NCBI RefSeq assembly: GCF_000430845.1
Contig: NZ_KE387264.1
Coordinates: forward strand, 2,750 to 66,749
Direction: 5' to 3'
Source: Chryseobacterium gregarium DSM 19109
GTDB taxonomy: Bacteria > Bacteroidota > Bacteroidia > Flavobacteriales > Weeksellaceae
Length of the DNA: 64,000 bases
Each line of letters begins with the position of its first letter. The first letter of the stretch is position 1. Position numbers and translations under genes: made by a program. This document shows positions 20,467 through 30,130 of the stretch, piece after piece. The notes beneath the pieces were generated by a model. The model did not search any database. It worked only from the letters and a program-made list of their open reading frames with translations, and was not told the origin of the DNA.

Positions 20467-21234
20467 ATGAAAAAAACCATTAAAATCTGCTTTCTGTCAG
20501 CATCATTTATTGCGGCATCGTGCCATGCTCAGAATAAAAAATTTGTTGATTTAGCCAAAATATCGAATGATTTTGATGTATCAGGGTTTTATAAAAACAA
20601 AGTAAAAAAAACCAATGAAATTATTGCCACGGAGCCTAAGAGTGTAAGTAAAGAAAAAGCTTTGGAACTATTAAATAATTCTTTTTTTGTAAAAGATACT
20701 TTGGGCTACTTTAAAACGGACGGAAGATTTCCTACGGATTTGTATTTGGAACACACCGGTGACTGGATGGCCAGAAATAAAAAGCCCACCGAAATATTCG
20801 GCTATGGTTATCAAACGGTGGCCTATGATCCGGAAAAAGATACCATTGCTGTTTTAAACACCGTACCTTTCCCAAAGATGGATATGGTGGAAGACCGTAA
20901 AGGAAAACTAATGTACCTGCGGGTAGGAAAGACTTCAAAAAACACATCCGAATTTAATAAAATCAGAGAATACCTCAATAAAAACGGCAAGAAAATCACG
21001 GTTGACGACGACCCTGATGCTTCTTACTGGGAAGATCAGTCATTCTATTATGCTCTTTCCAAAAGGGACCATAAAGAAGATGAAATATCTTTCGATTCAA
21101 AGGAAAACAGGATCGTCAAATCGATCAATGTAACGGAAGTCGAATTATCGATGTTCGAAAAATCCTTTATCAGGAAAATGGAAGACCTCCGGATTTATTC
21201 GGCAGGTTATCAGTTTTGGAAAAAACCCCTGTAA
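20467..21234 (+). CDS. Putative lipoprotein, 255 aa
   Basis: The N-terminus MKKTIKICFLSASFIAASCH has a lipoprotein-type signal with the likely lipidated cysteine at residue 19, so it is probably anchored in the periplasm or outer membrane. The rest is a mixed alpha/beta domain with no motif I recognise. It is followed after 15 bases by the HEAT-like gene, so the two are probably co-transcribed. An envelope immunity or accessory function is possible but unsupported. Confidence 0.6.
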   Translation: MKKTIKICFLSASFIAASCHAQNKKFVDLAKISNDFDVSGFYKNKVKKTNEIIATEPKSVSKEKALELLNNSFFVKDTLGYFKTDGRFPTDLYLEHTGDWMARNKKPTEIFGYGYQTVAYDPEKDTIAVLNTVPFPKMDMVEDRKGKLMYLRVGKTSKNTSEFNKIREYLNKNGKKITVDDDPDASYWEDQSFYYALSKRDHKEDEISFDSKENRIVKSINVTEVELSMFEKSFIRKMEDLRIYSAGYQFWKKPL

Positions 21235-21249
21235 ACTGCCGGAATTAAA

Positions 21250-22266
21250 ATGAAAAAAACAGCCGAACTGAAAATGCTTTTTGACGAAATAAACAGGTTA
21301 AAGAGCAAAGCTTCAATGAGTATCTGCCAGTTTTGTTCAGAATTGACCGGTTCTGATGAGGACGAATACCTGAAATTTCATTTTTCTTTGCTGGAGCAAA
21401 AGAAAAGGTATTTTCAACCGAATCTGAAATTGTATTTCAGCTTCAGGCAGGACAGAGAAAAAGCACATTATTTTCTGAAAGATAAGCTTAAAAATCTGAA
21501 TGATGAGCCGCTGAAAAATGATATAGAAGAAATACTTGACGAAATTAATTTTTCCACTTTAGAAGAACTGCAGCAATGGATTAAGGATATCAAAGAAGGA
21601 AATAGAAGCGATACAGATCAATTTATTCTGTCGGTTGCAAAAAGTCCTTTTGTGGAATTTCATTACGGATTGCTTAACGATCCCTCCCTTGATGATGAAT
21701 TTAGGAAACAGCTGCAAAACAGGTTTGAAAACCACGGAGAGAAAGCGGAAATTTTACTGCTGTCAAAACTGGAAAGCAATGAAGATGTTGATTTTCAAAG
21801 CGAAATCATTTTCATTTTAGGCCGTATTAACGAAAAAAGTAAATATAAAAATCAAATTTTGGCATACGCGAGAAAATTTGCAGAAAGTGAAAAACGTGAT
21901 AAGAGAGACCGAGCAATTATTGTGTTGGGCTGGATCGGGACTATGAAAGATACGGATATCCTGAAGCGGCATCTGCTGGAAGATGAAGATCCGGACTGCA
22001 GGGCCTGGAGTGCCTCATCATATATGCAGATGGGTTTCAGAAATAAAAGCGGACAGTTGAGAATTAAGGCTTTTGAAGCGTATAAAACGGCCTTGACTGC
22101 TGAACGTCACTATTTTGTATTGTCTATTATACTCATTGCTGTGCGGGAATTTGGCAAGACTACACTTGGGATTTCACAAACAGCACTGGATGAATTGGAT
22201 GAAGAAAAGATAGGCCTCGCGAAAACCAGAGCTGTCAAATTTTTAGAACGGACTTTAAAGGGGTAA
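21250..22266 (+). CDS. HEAT-repeat-like protein, 338 aa
   Basis: A soluble, entirely helical protein. From about residue 160 to 330 it shows repeated paired helices with spacing typical of HEAT repeats: EAEILLLSKL / EIIFILGRIN, RDRAIIVLGWIGTMKDTDILKRH, CRAWSASSYMQMGF. HEAT-type proteins occur among immunity proteins of polymorphic toxin systems, which fits the neighbourhood. The start codon lies 15 bases after the stop of the lipoprotein gene, suggesting an operon. The function is inferred from fold and context only. Confidence 0.65.
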   Translation: MKKTAELKMLFDEINRLKSKASMSICQFCSELTGSDEDEYLKFHFSLLEQKKRYFQPNLKLYFSFRQDREKAHYFLKDKLKNLNDEPLKNDIEEILDEINFSTLEELQQWIKDIKEGNRSDTDQFILSVAKSPFVEFHYGLLNDPSLDDEFRKQLQNRFENHGEKAEILLLSKLESNEDVDFQSEIIFILGRINEKSKYKNQILAYARKFAESEKRDKRDRAIIVLGWIGTMKDTDILKRHLLEDEDPDCRAWSASSYMQMGFRNKSGQLRIKAFEAYKTALTAERHYFVLSIILIAVREFGKTTLGISQTALDELDEEKIGLAKTRAVKFLERTLKG

Positions 22267-22332
22267 ATAGTCTAAGGAGTATTTATTCCATTGAAATACA
22301 TTAAAAACAACGAGATAAAATAATGATGACCC

Positions 22333-23466
22333 ATGAAAAATAAAATCATAACCGGGGGAATGCTGATCCTGCTGGTTTTAGCGGTTGCTTTTAAATTCGA
22401 ATCCCTGAAGATTTATTTTACCAATGCGGCCGTCAACACAGGGTTGCCCGGTAAATTTGAGAATTACCACGACCTCAAATCTGAAAAAACCATCCGTTTC
22501 GGCAGTTACGAGATGAAACGGGCATTCCACAGCTTCGAGCCCGTACGCCACTTTATTTCTTCTCACCACCATTTAATTGTCATCACTACAAGGATTCCTG
22601 AAGACCGGGATGCAAAGGCTGTACAAGAAGACCAATACGGCGGCGGAAGCAGAGTATATCAGGATTTTATTACCTATAAACTCAATAAGGACGGAGATCT
22701 TTTAGACCGGTATATTTATAAACGCACTTCTAAAAATTACTCGGAAATTCTCTTTGGGGATTATATGGTAAATCCGGAGAGAGGCTATTATAAAACCTGG
22801 ATTCTGGATGGTGATCCTGCCGAGAAGCCGTTTATCCTTCAGAACAAGGACCTGAAATGGGATCAGACGCAGCAGACCGGGGTATTCAAAAAAATAATCA
22901 GCGAAGCCGCTTATTATACCATTGACGGAGATAATTATGCATCAGGCGGGGATCGTCCCAAACAGCAGATTATTTATTTTCTGAACAACATTTGGTACAA
23001 ACTGTTTTTAAACGGTCTTTTGCCCGATCGTGAAAATATCGATGATCAGAAAGGGGAAACCACTTATCTGTCGAATCTTTTCGGGAAGTATTCCGATAAT
23101 GAATGGGGAGAAGCACCGGACTGGAAAAATTTTAAGCCCGTTTATTTTCAGAGAGTAAAAATGGATCATGTCACGCATAACATCGGCGGAGGCTCTCCTT
23201 CATCCCAAGAGGTTGTCTGGAAAGGAAATTTATTTTGCCAGCTGTATGTTGACCGGGACACTTTGAAATTCAAAAAACCGATGGTGCTGGGAGAATCGGG
23301 AGAAACGAATCAATTTTTTGAATCGGAAGGAGAAAAAATTACCGGGTTAAAAAACGAATTTGAAAAATATTATTATCCTTATTTTTATTATACCGATAAA
23401 ACTTTAAATGTTAAGCTTTTTACTGCCGATAAAAATGAACTGTATCTTATCAGACCCGTGAAATAA
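22333..23466 (+). CDS. Membrane-anchored hypothetical protein, 377 aa
   Basis: A single hydrophobic N-terminal segment (residues about 4-22: IITGGMLILLVLAVAFKF) is an uncleaved anchor or signal peptide, so the bulk lies in the periplasm. The large domain is beta-rich with many aromatic residues (SKNYSEILFGDYMVNP, EKYYYPYFYY near the C-terminus). No family is recognised. It ends 43 bases before the next gene start and is likely in the same transcript. Confidence 0.55.
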   Translation: MKNKIITGGMLILLVLAVAFKFESLKIYFTNAAVNTGLPGKFENYHDLKSEKTIRFGSYEMKRAFHSFEPVRHFISSHHHLIVITTRIPEDRDAKAVQEDQYGGGSRVYQDFITYKLNKDGDLLDRYIYKRTSKNYSEILFGDYMVNPERGYYKTWILDGDPAEKPFILQNKDLKWDQTQQTGVFKKIISEAAYYTIDGDNYASGGDRPKQQIIYFLNNIWYKLFLNGLLPDRENIDDQKGETTYLSNLFGKYSDNEWGEAPDWKNFKPVYFQRVKMDHVTHNIGGGSPSSQEVVWKGNLFCQLYVDRDTLKFKKPMVLGESGETNQFFESEGEKITGLKNEFEKYYYPYFYYTDKTLNVKLFTADKNELYLIRPVK

Positions 23467-23509
23467 AATACGTGTGCTAAAAAGTTTATGCAACAGCTTA
23501 AAAAAAGTA

Positions 23510-24538
23510 ATGAAAAAAGAAACAGACAAGGCCATCGATCTTTGCATTGAAGCACTGAATACTCCGGGAGATAATGCGCAGGAAGCTTTGGGCAACGATA
23601 CAGAAGTACTGGAAGTGATTAAAAAGACCGCTGACGTTCCCTATGAAGGAAGAGGCCTGGGGATCGGGTCATTCGGATATCAGGGCTACCGGAGCTCATG
23701 GAAGGATATTTATACAAGATTTGAAAGTAAAAAACAGATCACTTCCCGTTTGGATTGGTATACCGCAGTTCTGTTACTGTATGATTTTGCAGATTATACG
23801 GAAGAAGAAATGTTAAGTTCTGCTCAAAAAATTACTCACGATCCTATTATCTACAACCATATCATAATACATGTCATCACGAATCTGGTGATGAAGGATG
23901 AAATTGAGAAAGCTGAAACCTATATTGCCCATTTCAGGAAAACAAAAATTTTTAAAGAAGAAGACAATTTTGACAGAGGTTTCTTAATCATCCTTAAGTA
24001 TTATGCCCTGAAAGGGGATCAAGAGAATTTCTTTAAGTACTTTAAATCCTGTAAACCTGCGATTAACAGGACAGAAGTTAATGATGCCAAGCAGTCATTG
24101 GTTACTGCGTATGCAGAAGCGCATGGTACAGAAGCAGCCATACAGTTATGCAGGCACAAAAACCTGGGGGCCAAATATAATGCTGATGCGCTAATTGCTT
24201 ATGTTCAAAAAGGAAAATATCAGGCGCTTAAAGAAGTTTTCAACAACTACCCGGAACTTCAACAGCCTGAAACTGAAACTGAATTGAGGATGCTGATTTC
24301 TGCTTACGAAAGAGCGAAAGTCAATAAATTACCTGTTGATGACGATTTTGAAATCCTGTTTGAAAGAGCAAAGCAAGTAGACCGAAAGCTGCGCTGGGGA
24401 GATTGTAAACTGCAGGACGGATTATTTCTTGATCTCGGCCTGGCCAGCGAAGATGATCCTGAACGGGTTAAGCGATGCAGGAAAGTGATTAAAAATAACA
24501 GCCTGAAAAATGAGCTGCCCGTACATGCTAAAAAATAA
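23510..24538 (+). CDS. Helical repeat-like hypothetical protein, 342 aa
   Basis: The frame opens at a GTG (23474), but ATG at 23510 (MKKETDKAIDLCIEAL) is the better start. The protein is soluble and almost all helical, with a TPR/SEL1-like feel (ETYIAHFRKTKIFKEEDNFD, YYALKGDQENFFKYFKSCKP), although no strict repeat consensus is met. Its stop overlaps the ATG of a 55-codon ORF (TAATG). It probably acts in protein-protein interactions; an immunity-type role is inferred from location. Confidence 0.6.
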   Translation: MKKETDKAIDLCIEALNTPGDNAQEALGNDTEVLEVIKKTADVPYEGRGLGIGSFGYQGYRSSWKDIYTRFESKKQITSRLDWYTAVLLLYDFADYTEEEMLSSAQKITHDPIIYNHIIIHVITNLVMKDEIEKAETYIAHFRKTKIFKEEDNFDRGFLIILKYYALKGDQENFFKYFKSCKPAINRTEVNDAKQSLVTAYAEAHGTEAAIQLCRHKNLGAKYNADALIAYVQKGKYQALKEVFNNYPELQQPETETELRMLISAYERAKVNKLPVDDDFEILFERAKQVDRKLRWGDCKLQDGLFLDLGLASEDDPERVKRCRKVIKNNSLKNELPVHAKK

Positions 24539-24705
24539 TGGGTTTCAATTGCGGCTTTTCTGCTTTATGTTTAATCGGGCAGGGGACACTGGAAAATCCG
24601 GTTTCGGAATTTCCGGATGCCTGTTTGGATTCAGTAATTGTTCATGATACAATTAATAGCTGTTTCATAGGGAATGTAATAAAAGAATTAAACGGAACCA
24701 TGTAA
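24538..24705 (+). CDS. Small 55-aa ORF coupled to upstream gene
   Basis: ATG overlaps the stop of the preceding gene in the arrangement TAATG, the usual sign of translational coupling. The 55-residue product (MGFNCGFSALCLIGQGTLEN at the start) has three cysteines in its first half, is fairly hydrophobic and resembles no family I know. It may be a genuine small protein or a relic of a longer one. It is too short for standard ORF thresholds. Confidence 0.4.
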   Translation: MGFNCGFSALCLIGQGTLENPVSEFPDACLDSVIVHDTINSCFIGNVIKELNGTM

Positions 24706-24734
24706 GTTCAATAGATCTATAAAATAAAAAAAAC

Positions 24735-26105
24735 ATGAAATCTCTACTTTTAATACCCCTGCTGCTTTTGACCGTTTTTGCTTTCGGGCAGAAACCCACC
24801 CTTGCCATTAAGTATTCAGAACAGCTGGCGGTTTTTGTATTTATTCAGAATCTCTCTGAGAACCATCCTGACAATGTATTTAAAACATCATTTCAAAAGT
24901 CAAAATATAATACTGACGAATATAAAAAGAAGATTGCCGGGTTTGATAAGCTTGCTATTGATTACAGCTATCAGTTTGAAGAGTATCCCTACGGTTCAAA
25001 AGTTCCGATGCAGACGAGGGATATCTTAAAGAAAAATCTCATCGAAACTGACAATCTGAATGATTTTAAGCTTCGTTCCATCGGAATTGTCCCCAACAAA
25101 ACTTTACATGACCTGACGGCATTTATTTCAGATTTTACGCCTGTCTATAATGAATTGATTTATAGGCCAAACCAGGAGAAATTTGAAAAGCAGGTAATGG
25201 AAATCACACAATATGCCGATGACCACCAGATCGAAGAATTTTTTCAGACCGGTCTGTCTTTTTACCATTCAAGCTGGGATCAGTCTATCCCGTTCCGGAT
25301 TGCCTTCTATCCTTTGCCTGATTCGGATTACTTTACCGCGCAGGCATTCTGCAATAATTTTGTAAGTGCCATTCAGACCCATTTAAAGGATTATAAAGAT
25401 TTGTTCAGCGTGATGATGCATGAAATCTTTCATATCATATACAATGAACAGCCGCTTGAACTCAAGATTGAGATTGATCAGGCTTTTAAGGAAAATACAT
25501 CCAAATACAGCAACTATGCTGACCTGCTTTTAAATGAACTTTTAGCTACGGCACTGGGGAATGGGTATGTTTATGAAAAATTATCAGGGACATTAGACCG
25601 TAACGACTGGTATTACCATCAATATATTGATCTGATGGCAAGAAAAGTTTATCCTTTGGTGAAAGAATATGTTAATGAAAAGAAATCAATGGATAAAAGT
25701 TTCGTTGATCGCTATATCAAGCTGTATGAAACCGGCTTTCCGAACTGGATCAATGAGCTTGACAATATAATGACCTACCGGTATGTCATTTCTGAAAATG
25801 AGAATGATTTCAATACGATCGATCAGCTGTTCCGTTACCGTTCCAGTGCAGAATATGAAACCCCGGTTACGGAAAGGAATATTGAGAAAATGCAGAAAAC
25901 GCCCCTGACAAAAATAATCATCGTATCAAAAAACAATGCTGAAAAACTCCAGCTGATCAGGAGAACGTTTAAAGAACTGAAAAATTGGAAATTCACTTCT
26001 GACCAGGATTTCACCTACAAAACCCTGCTGGATGACAAAAGCCAGCTGATCATTATAAATACCAGGAAAAAGGACTTAAAAACCCTTATACAGTCAGTAA
26101 AATAA
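24735..26105 (+). CDS. Secreted HExxH zinc metallopeptidase-like protein
   Basis: A 456-residue protein with a signal peptide (residues 1-19, ending FAFGQ). The motif HEIFH at residues 229-233 gives the two zinc-binding histidines and catalytic glutamate of gluzincin-type peptidases. A third ligand is plausible at E268 in NELLATALG, 35 residues downstream. It would act in the periplasm or outside the cell. I cannot assign it to a MEROPS family by eye. Its presence among putative immunity genes is unusual; it could be an envelope maintenance peptidase or a toxin-processing enzyme. Confidence 0.7.
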   Translation: MKSLLLIPLLLLTVFAFGQKPTLAIKYSEQLAVFVFIQNLSENHPDNVFKTSFQKSKYNTDEYKKKIAGFDKLAIDYSYQFEEYPYGSKVPMQTRDILKKNLIETDNLNDFKLRSIGIVPNKTLHDLTAFISDFTPVYNELIYRPNQEKFEKQVMEITQYADDHQIEEFFQTGLSFYHSSWDQSIPFRIAFYPLPDSDYFTAQAFCNNFVSAIQTHLKDYKDLFSVMMHEIFHIIYNEQPLELKIEIDQAFKENTSKYSNYADLLLNELLATALGNGYVYEKLSGTLDRNDWYYHQYIDLMARKVYPLVKEYVNEKKSMDKSFVDRYIKLYETGFPNWINELDNIMTYRYVISENENDFNTIDQLFRYRSSAEYETPVTERNIEKMQKTPLTKIIIVSKNNAEKLQLIRRTFKELKNWKFTSDQDFTYKTLLDDKSQLIIINTRKKDLKTLIQSVK

Positions 26106-26203
26106 ACGGCGGCTTCATTTTTCACAAATACCCATAAACATTCCGGCAGCGTTTAAGATTAAATACAGCAGCCCGTATAACCGACACCTAATTAAATACA
26201 GAT

Positions 26204-27370
26204 ATGATTTTTGAACTAACGAATGAACACCGAAAATATTTAGGGCTGATTCCTGTAGAAAGCAGCTGGGACATAGTAAAATTAAATGAAATGTACCTGT
26301 ACTTTGACGGTGACACCATCAGGAAGAAAATATCGGTTACCGAAGACTCCTATTTTGAAGAGGAACTGAATGAAAAGACAGCAGAAAACAGAACCGTTCT
26401 ACTGCCCAAAACATCCAGAGGAAAGCCCAAAAAGCTCAACTTTACGGCGACGCAGTCATTTGCTCCGTTTGGGGTATATTTTAGTTTTTCAGCAGACCAT
26501 TTAAAAATTTCAAATTTCACCACGCAAACGACTTTTCATTCAGAAAATTTTGAGGAAAAAGGCAATCTTGAAACGCTTCAGAAATGGCTTTCAAAATGGA
26601 TGGAGGAAACCACTGAAAAGGATTTGTCAGAGATCGAGGCTTTTAAAAGTGCAGAAAGAAAACGCTGTAAATATAAAGAAGGCGACTTTTTTGCTTTCAA
26701 AACCGACCGGAGAAACTATGCCTTCGGCAGAATCCTGATGGATGTTGCCAAACGGGTAAAAACAGAAAACCTCAAAGCCGGTAAAAATTACGGTTTAACC
26801 CATCTGATGGGAAAAGCCCTGATTGTAAAAGTGTATCATAAAATCAGCCATACGCCTGATGTTGATCCGGCTGAACTTTCAAAGACATTAGCCTTACCGT
26901 CGCAGGCGGTTATGGACAACCAGTTTTTCTATGGAGAAAAGATGATCATAGGGCATCAGCCTTTGGAAATTTCAGAATATGATATGCTGATCTCGTACAG
27001 CAGAAGCATCAGTTCAGATGATAAAGACACCGTATACTTACAGTACGGACTTATTTATAAAGAGAATGATATTGCCCGATTTAACAAATACCTGAAAACA
27101 GAGGATAAGAATTTATATATGGGTTACAATGAAAATCCATACAGAAATGAATCGATCGGCTACGGTCTGGATACTGAAAAACTTGAAGATTGCATTGCAG
27201 ACCAATCAAACAGGCCCTATTGGGAGAGCAGCCATTTCTATGATATTAAATACGATCTTAGAAACCCGGTGAACCTTGATATAAAAAGGGAAATATTTGA
27301 ATTTTTCGGACTTGATGCCGATAAAACCTATGAAGATAATGTAATCCTTGCAAAACATTCTCAACAGTAA
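26204..27370 (+). CDS. Imm26-like immunity protein, 388 aa
   Basis: Residues about 155-300 match the immunity protein 26 pattern: KYKEGDFFAFKTDRRNYAFG then GRILMDVAK, followed by the conserved KALIVKVYH strand. Imm26 proteins neutralise polymorphic toxin domains. The N-terminal 150 residues form an extra domain, rich in strands, that I do not recognise. The protein is soluble with no signal, consistent with action in the cytoplasm. An unrelated 3' gene fragment begins within its last codons in another frame. Confidence 0.7.
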   Translation: MIFELTNEHRKYLGLIPVESSWDIVKLNEMYLYFDGDTIRKKISVTEDSYFEEELNEKTAENRTVLLPKTSRGKPKKLNFTATQSFAPFGVYFSFSADHLKISNFTTQTTFHSENFEEKGNLETLQKWLSKWMEETTEKDLSEIEAFKSAERKRCKYKEGDFFAFKTDRRNYAFGRILMDVAKRVKTENLKAGKNYGLTHLMGKALIVKVYHKISHTPDVDPAELSKTLALPSQAVMDNQFFYGEKMIIGHQPLEISEYDMLISYSRSISSDDKDTVYLQYGLIYKENDIARFNKYLKTEDKNLYMGYNENPYRNESIGYGLDTEKLEDCIADQSNRPYWESSHFYDIKYDLRNPVNLDIKREIFEFFGLDADKTYEDNVILAKHSQQ

Positions 27371-27518
27371 GAACCTGTCCAAAACCTGTTATTGGGACAT
27401 CCGGAACGGAATCATCAATACCGGGACTGATATCCGTGGAACCAAAGGCCAGGTGATTAACTTCGGAAGCAATGAAGATACAAGTTTCTACTCGCTGAAA
27501 ATTTGGAACAGTTTCTGA
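27345..27518 (+). pseudogene. Orphan C-terminal gene fragment
   Basis: An open frame of about 57 codons without a start overlaps the end of the Imm26-like gene in another frame and ends at TGA 27516-27518. Its translation reads convincingly as the tail of an exported protein (YWDIRNGIINTG, KGQVINFGSNED, FYSLKIWNSF then stop). The beginning is missing, so it looks like the 3' remnant of a gene truncated when the neighbouring segment was inserted. Confidence 0.5.
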
Positions 27519-27619
27519 TCACCTGTTGGAGGAAGTTGCTAAACCGGAAACAACCTGATTGATTCTTAAACACATATACATGAAACCCTGATCGGAATGA
27601 TCAAGAAAATAACATTCAA

Positions 27620-28207
27620 ATGATCAACTCATCTTTTACTTTTAAACGGAAAAGCATTTGTTTTACTCTGCCTGCTTTTATACTGGGTGCCTTCCTGAGC
27701 TGCAGCGGGGACCATGCCCAAAACCGGAAAAACAAATCGGTCCTTCCGGAAGTTAAGGAAATGAAAGCCGGCCGCCCGAAGGTATTCCTTGCGTACATAG
27801 ATTCCGTAGCAAAACTTCCCGATACAAAATTTAACGAGGCCGGTATCCGGTCTTTAAATAAAAAATTTTTACATACGCTGCCGCTGGTGGTCTACGATTC
27901 TTTGAAAGAGGAAAAAGCGCAAGACATCGTCATGCAATATTACCGGAATAAAGAAGCGAACCCCACAATACATTCAGAAATGATTTTCCTGGTTCCTGAA
28001 TCCATGACAGATTCTTTAACTGTCGGAGATTTTACGGGCTATTTTGGAAGCCTCAGAAAAGAAATACCATTGATCGGTGTTACCGCGCAGCCCCTGCCGG
28101 TGTATATTGACGTTTCCCCGGGCAGGTCAATTCAGCTGACTTTTAATAATAATGAAAAACAGGACAAGGCAGGCGTTATTGAAGTCGTCGTTCAACATCA
28201 TAAATGA
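27620..28207 (+). CDS. Putative lipoprotein, 195 aa
   Basis: After a short basic start the N-terminus has a hydrophobic stretch ending ILGAFLSC, a lipobox-like signal with cysteine at about residue 28. The mature domain is alpha/beta with no motif I recognise. It is the last plus-strand gene before the long minus-strand array, facing it tail to tail with a 136-base gap. The function is unknown. Confidence 0.55.
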   Translation: MINSSFTFKRKSICFTLPAFILGAFLSCSGDHAQNRKNKSVLPEVKEMKAGRPKVFLAYIDSVAKLPDTKFNEAGIRSLNKKFLHTLPLVVYDSLKEEKAQDIVMQYYRNKEANPTIHSEMIFLVPESMTDSLTVGDFTGYFGSLRKEIPLIGVTAQPLPVYIDVSPGRSIQLTFNNNEKQDKAGVIEVVVQHHK

Positions 28208-28343
28208 TTGAATTGTAAAGCCTTATAAATGGCTGTGTGTTTCCCTGAAATAAAATCAAACGGTGTTCACTATGGATAGGTAAAACTGAACCGTGTTTGG
28301 GATGATTCATGATTTTAGCGATCCAAAAAATTGGTAATCAATA

Positions 28344-29093
28344 TTATATAGGTTTAAGCTGCGGCTTGACTTTATCAAAAAATGCCTGGTAATCATTATC
28401 CGTATCAGGCCTTATTATGCCCGGAAAACCGCAATTTTCAAAACATATTCTCAGATAATTTATGAATGTAGTGCCATTCGGTTCGTTCATAAAATTACTG
28501 TCAATACTGGGTTCTTTTGTTATTTCAATGGCATAGGCCTGGCCTCCGCTGATATTATCTTTGTGTAGATCGTCAGCTGCTGCTTCTAAAAATGCAGTTC
28601 CGAAATTTTCATCATCTAAATACTGTTGCATCTCTTCCTGCCAGTATTCATCAGTAACTGTTTCCACAACAGCATCAAGACTTGCTATCTGAATGGGGTC
28701 AGCCATTTGCCAGATAAAGTCTTCGTTTGTTTCGTAGTCCCAGACAAAATTTACCCCGCCTGCCATTTTATAGAAATATTTCATTGAAAGCGGGACATAT
28801 CCGAATGGCTTTACAGCATCATCAAGTTGATGAAGTAAAAGGTCGGTGTCTTCTAAAGGTCTGTGTAAAGGTTTTTCAAAATTGTGCTCAGGGTTTTCCC
28901 TGAACAAGTAGTTGATCTCTTTGAGTTCCTTATAAATGATCTCAAGATTGTAGGCAACCCTTTGAAATGTTTCCGTCAGGACTTTTTCAATGTCGGCCAG
29001 CTTGGCCGGCACAAAAGCGTCCTGCCCCAAAGCATCAATTTCCCGGTAAACCTGCACCGTTTCTCCGTTAATGTATTTGTCGTAAAGTGTCAT
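28344..29093 (-). CDS. SUKH-like immunity-type protein, 249 aa
   Basis: A soluble acidic protein. The second half has the order of elements seen in SUKH proteins: PLSMKYFYKMAGGVNFVWDY (a helix, then a strand with a conserved-type W), a central negatively charged helix, and a final FINYLRICFENCGFPG helix equivalent to the 'F..FL..' end of SMI1/KNR4 domains. The first 90 residues are an extra helical region. It would act as a cytoplasmic antitoxin against an incoming effector; that role is inferred from family and context. Confidence 0.55.
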   Translation of the reverse strand: MTLYDKYINGETVQVYREIDALGQDAFVPAKLADIEKVLTETFQRVAYNLEIIYKELKEINYLFRENPEHNFEKPLHRPLEDTDLLLHQLDDAVKPFGYVPLSMKYFYKMAGGVNFVWDYETNEDFIWQMADPIQIASLDAVVETVTDEYWQEEMQQYLDDENFGTAFLEAAADDLHKDNISGGQAYAIEITKEPSIDSNFMNEPNGTTFINYLRICFENCGFPGIIRPDTDNDYQAFFDKVKPQLKPI

Positions 29094-29211
29094 ATTTCCG
29101 TGATTTTAAATAATGTCAGCTTATGATTTTGGACCGTAAAAATACAAAATTTCAGACGGGCATACATTCTTAGGGATGTTGTTGCCTTACCCATAATGCG
29201 CTGGTTTAGCG

Positions 29212-29847
29212 TCAGTATTCTCCGAATTTGTTAAGGATATCATCCATTTCTTTAAACTGCTGTTCGTTTTGGGAAGCATAGATCAAATCGTAGTAATCAC
29301 CGTTTTTCTGAACAGCTATTACATCGTTGCTATGGTTTCCGTAAAAGTCAATCCCAATCCATTGTGAGAATGAAAAGTCCCGTTTTTTAAAATCTGATTC
29401 GATCATTTTGAGTTCTTCCGTATTGATACAGACAAATTCTTCCGAACTGAACGGGAAGGCAAAAACAGCCTGCAGGTTTGCCATTGCATTAAAAAAATCA
29501 GTTAATAAATCCGTTTCTTTAGTCCACTCGTGTTCTTCATAACTCATATACACCAGCGGATTGTCAGTGTGTAAGTCATTTTTATGGATTCCCCATACAC
29601 ATGCCCGCTGATTTTCAACATAAAAAATCAGAAAATCCTGATGTTCAGAGAATCTTAATTGTTCAGGTTCAATAAGCCTGTCCTGGGTTTGGTTAAGTTC
29701 TTTCAGCCTGCCCAGCTGTAAATAATAGTCAAAAAGAACGTTGGGAATATTTTCACAAATATTTTTGAATGCATCAATTTCTTTTTCGGAAACCCCTTTA
29801 TTTTCATTCACCCCAAAAAGTTGATGTATCTCTTTAAATTCAGTCAT
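29212..29847 (-). CDS. SUKH-like immunity-type protein, 211 aa
   Basis: The pattern follows SMI1/KNR4-type proteins: ENIPNVLFDYYLQLGRLKEL as the 'lP..y..fy...' helix, then FLIFYVENQRACVWGI and VYMSYEEHEWTKE strands, and LLTDFFNAMANLQAVFAFPF as the closing helix. The protein is soluble, acidic and of typical size. The call rests on motif order, not on a search. Confidence 0.65.
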   Translation of the reverse strand: MTEFKEIHQLFGVNENKGVSEKEIDAFKNICENIPNVLFDYYLQLGRLKELNQTQDRLIEPEQLRFSEHQDFLIFYVENQRACVWGIHKNDLHTDNPLVYMSYEEHEWTKETDLLTDFFNAMANLQAVFAFPFSSEEFVCINTEELKMIESDFKKRDFSFSQWIGIDFYGNHSNDVIAVQKNGDYYDLIYASQNEQQFKEMDDILNKFGEY

Positions 29848-30130
29848 CTGTTTTTTCTCTTATGGTATTGTGTCAGCTTTGGATCATGCATTTTAGGTTT
29901 TGTGTTGGTCCTTAAACGTCACTTTTGCATACTCTCCGATTAATAGCCCGTAATGTGATGATTTACTTTCGCCAGGCAAGGATACAAAAGGGTAATGTCA
30001 TTACTCAGCTTTAATTGAACAGCCACCGTTACATTTGCATTTCGGTCTTTTTCAGGTGAAGATTCTATCATAGTTATGTTGGTTTTTCATACATTTTTCA
30101 AAAGTACCGAACAGGTTCTGATTATTGTAA

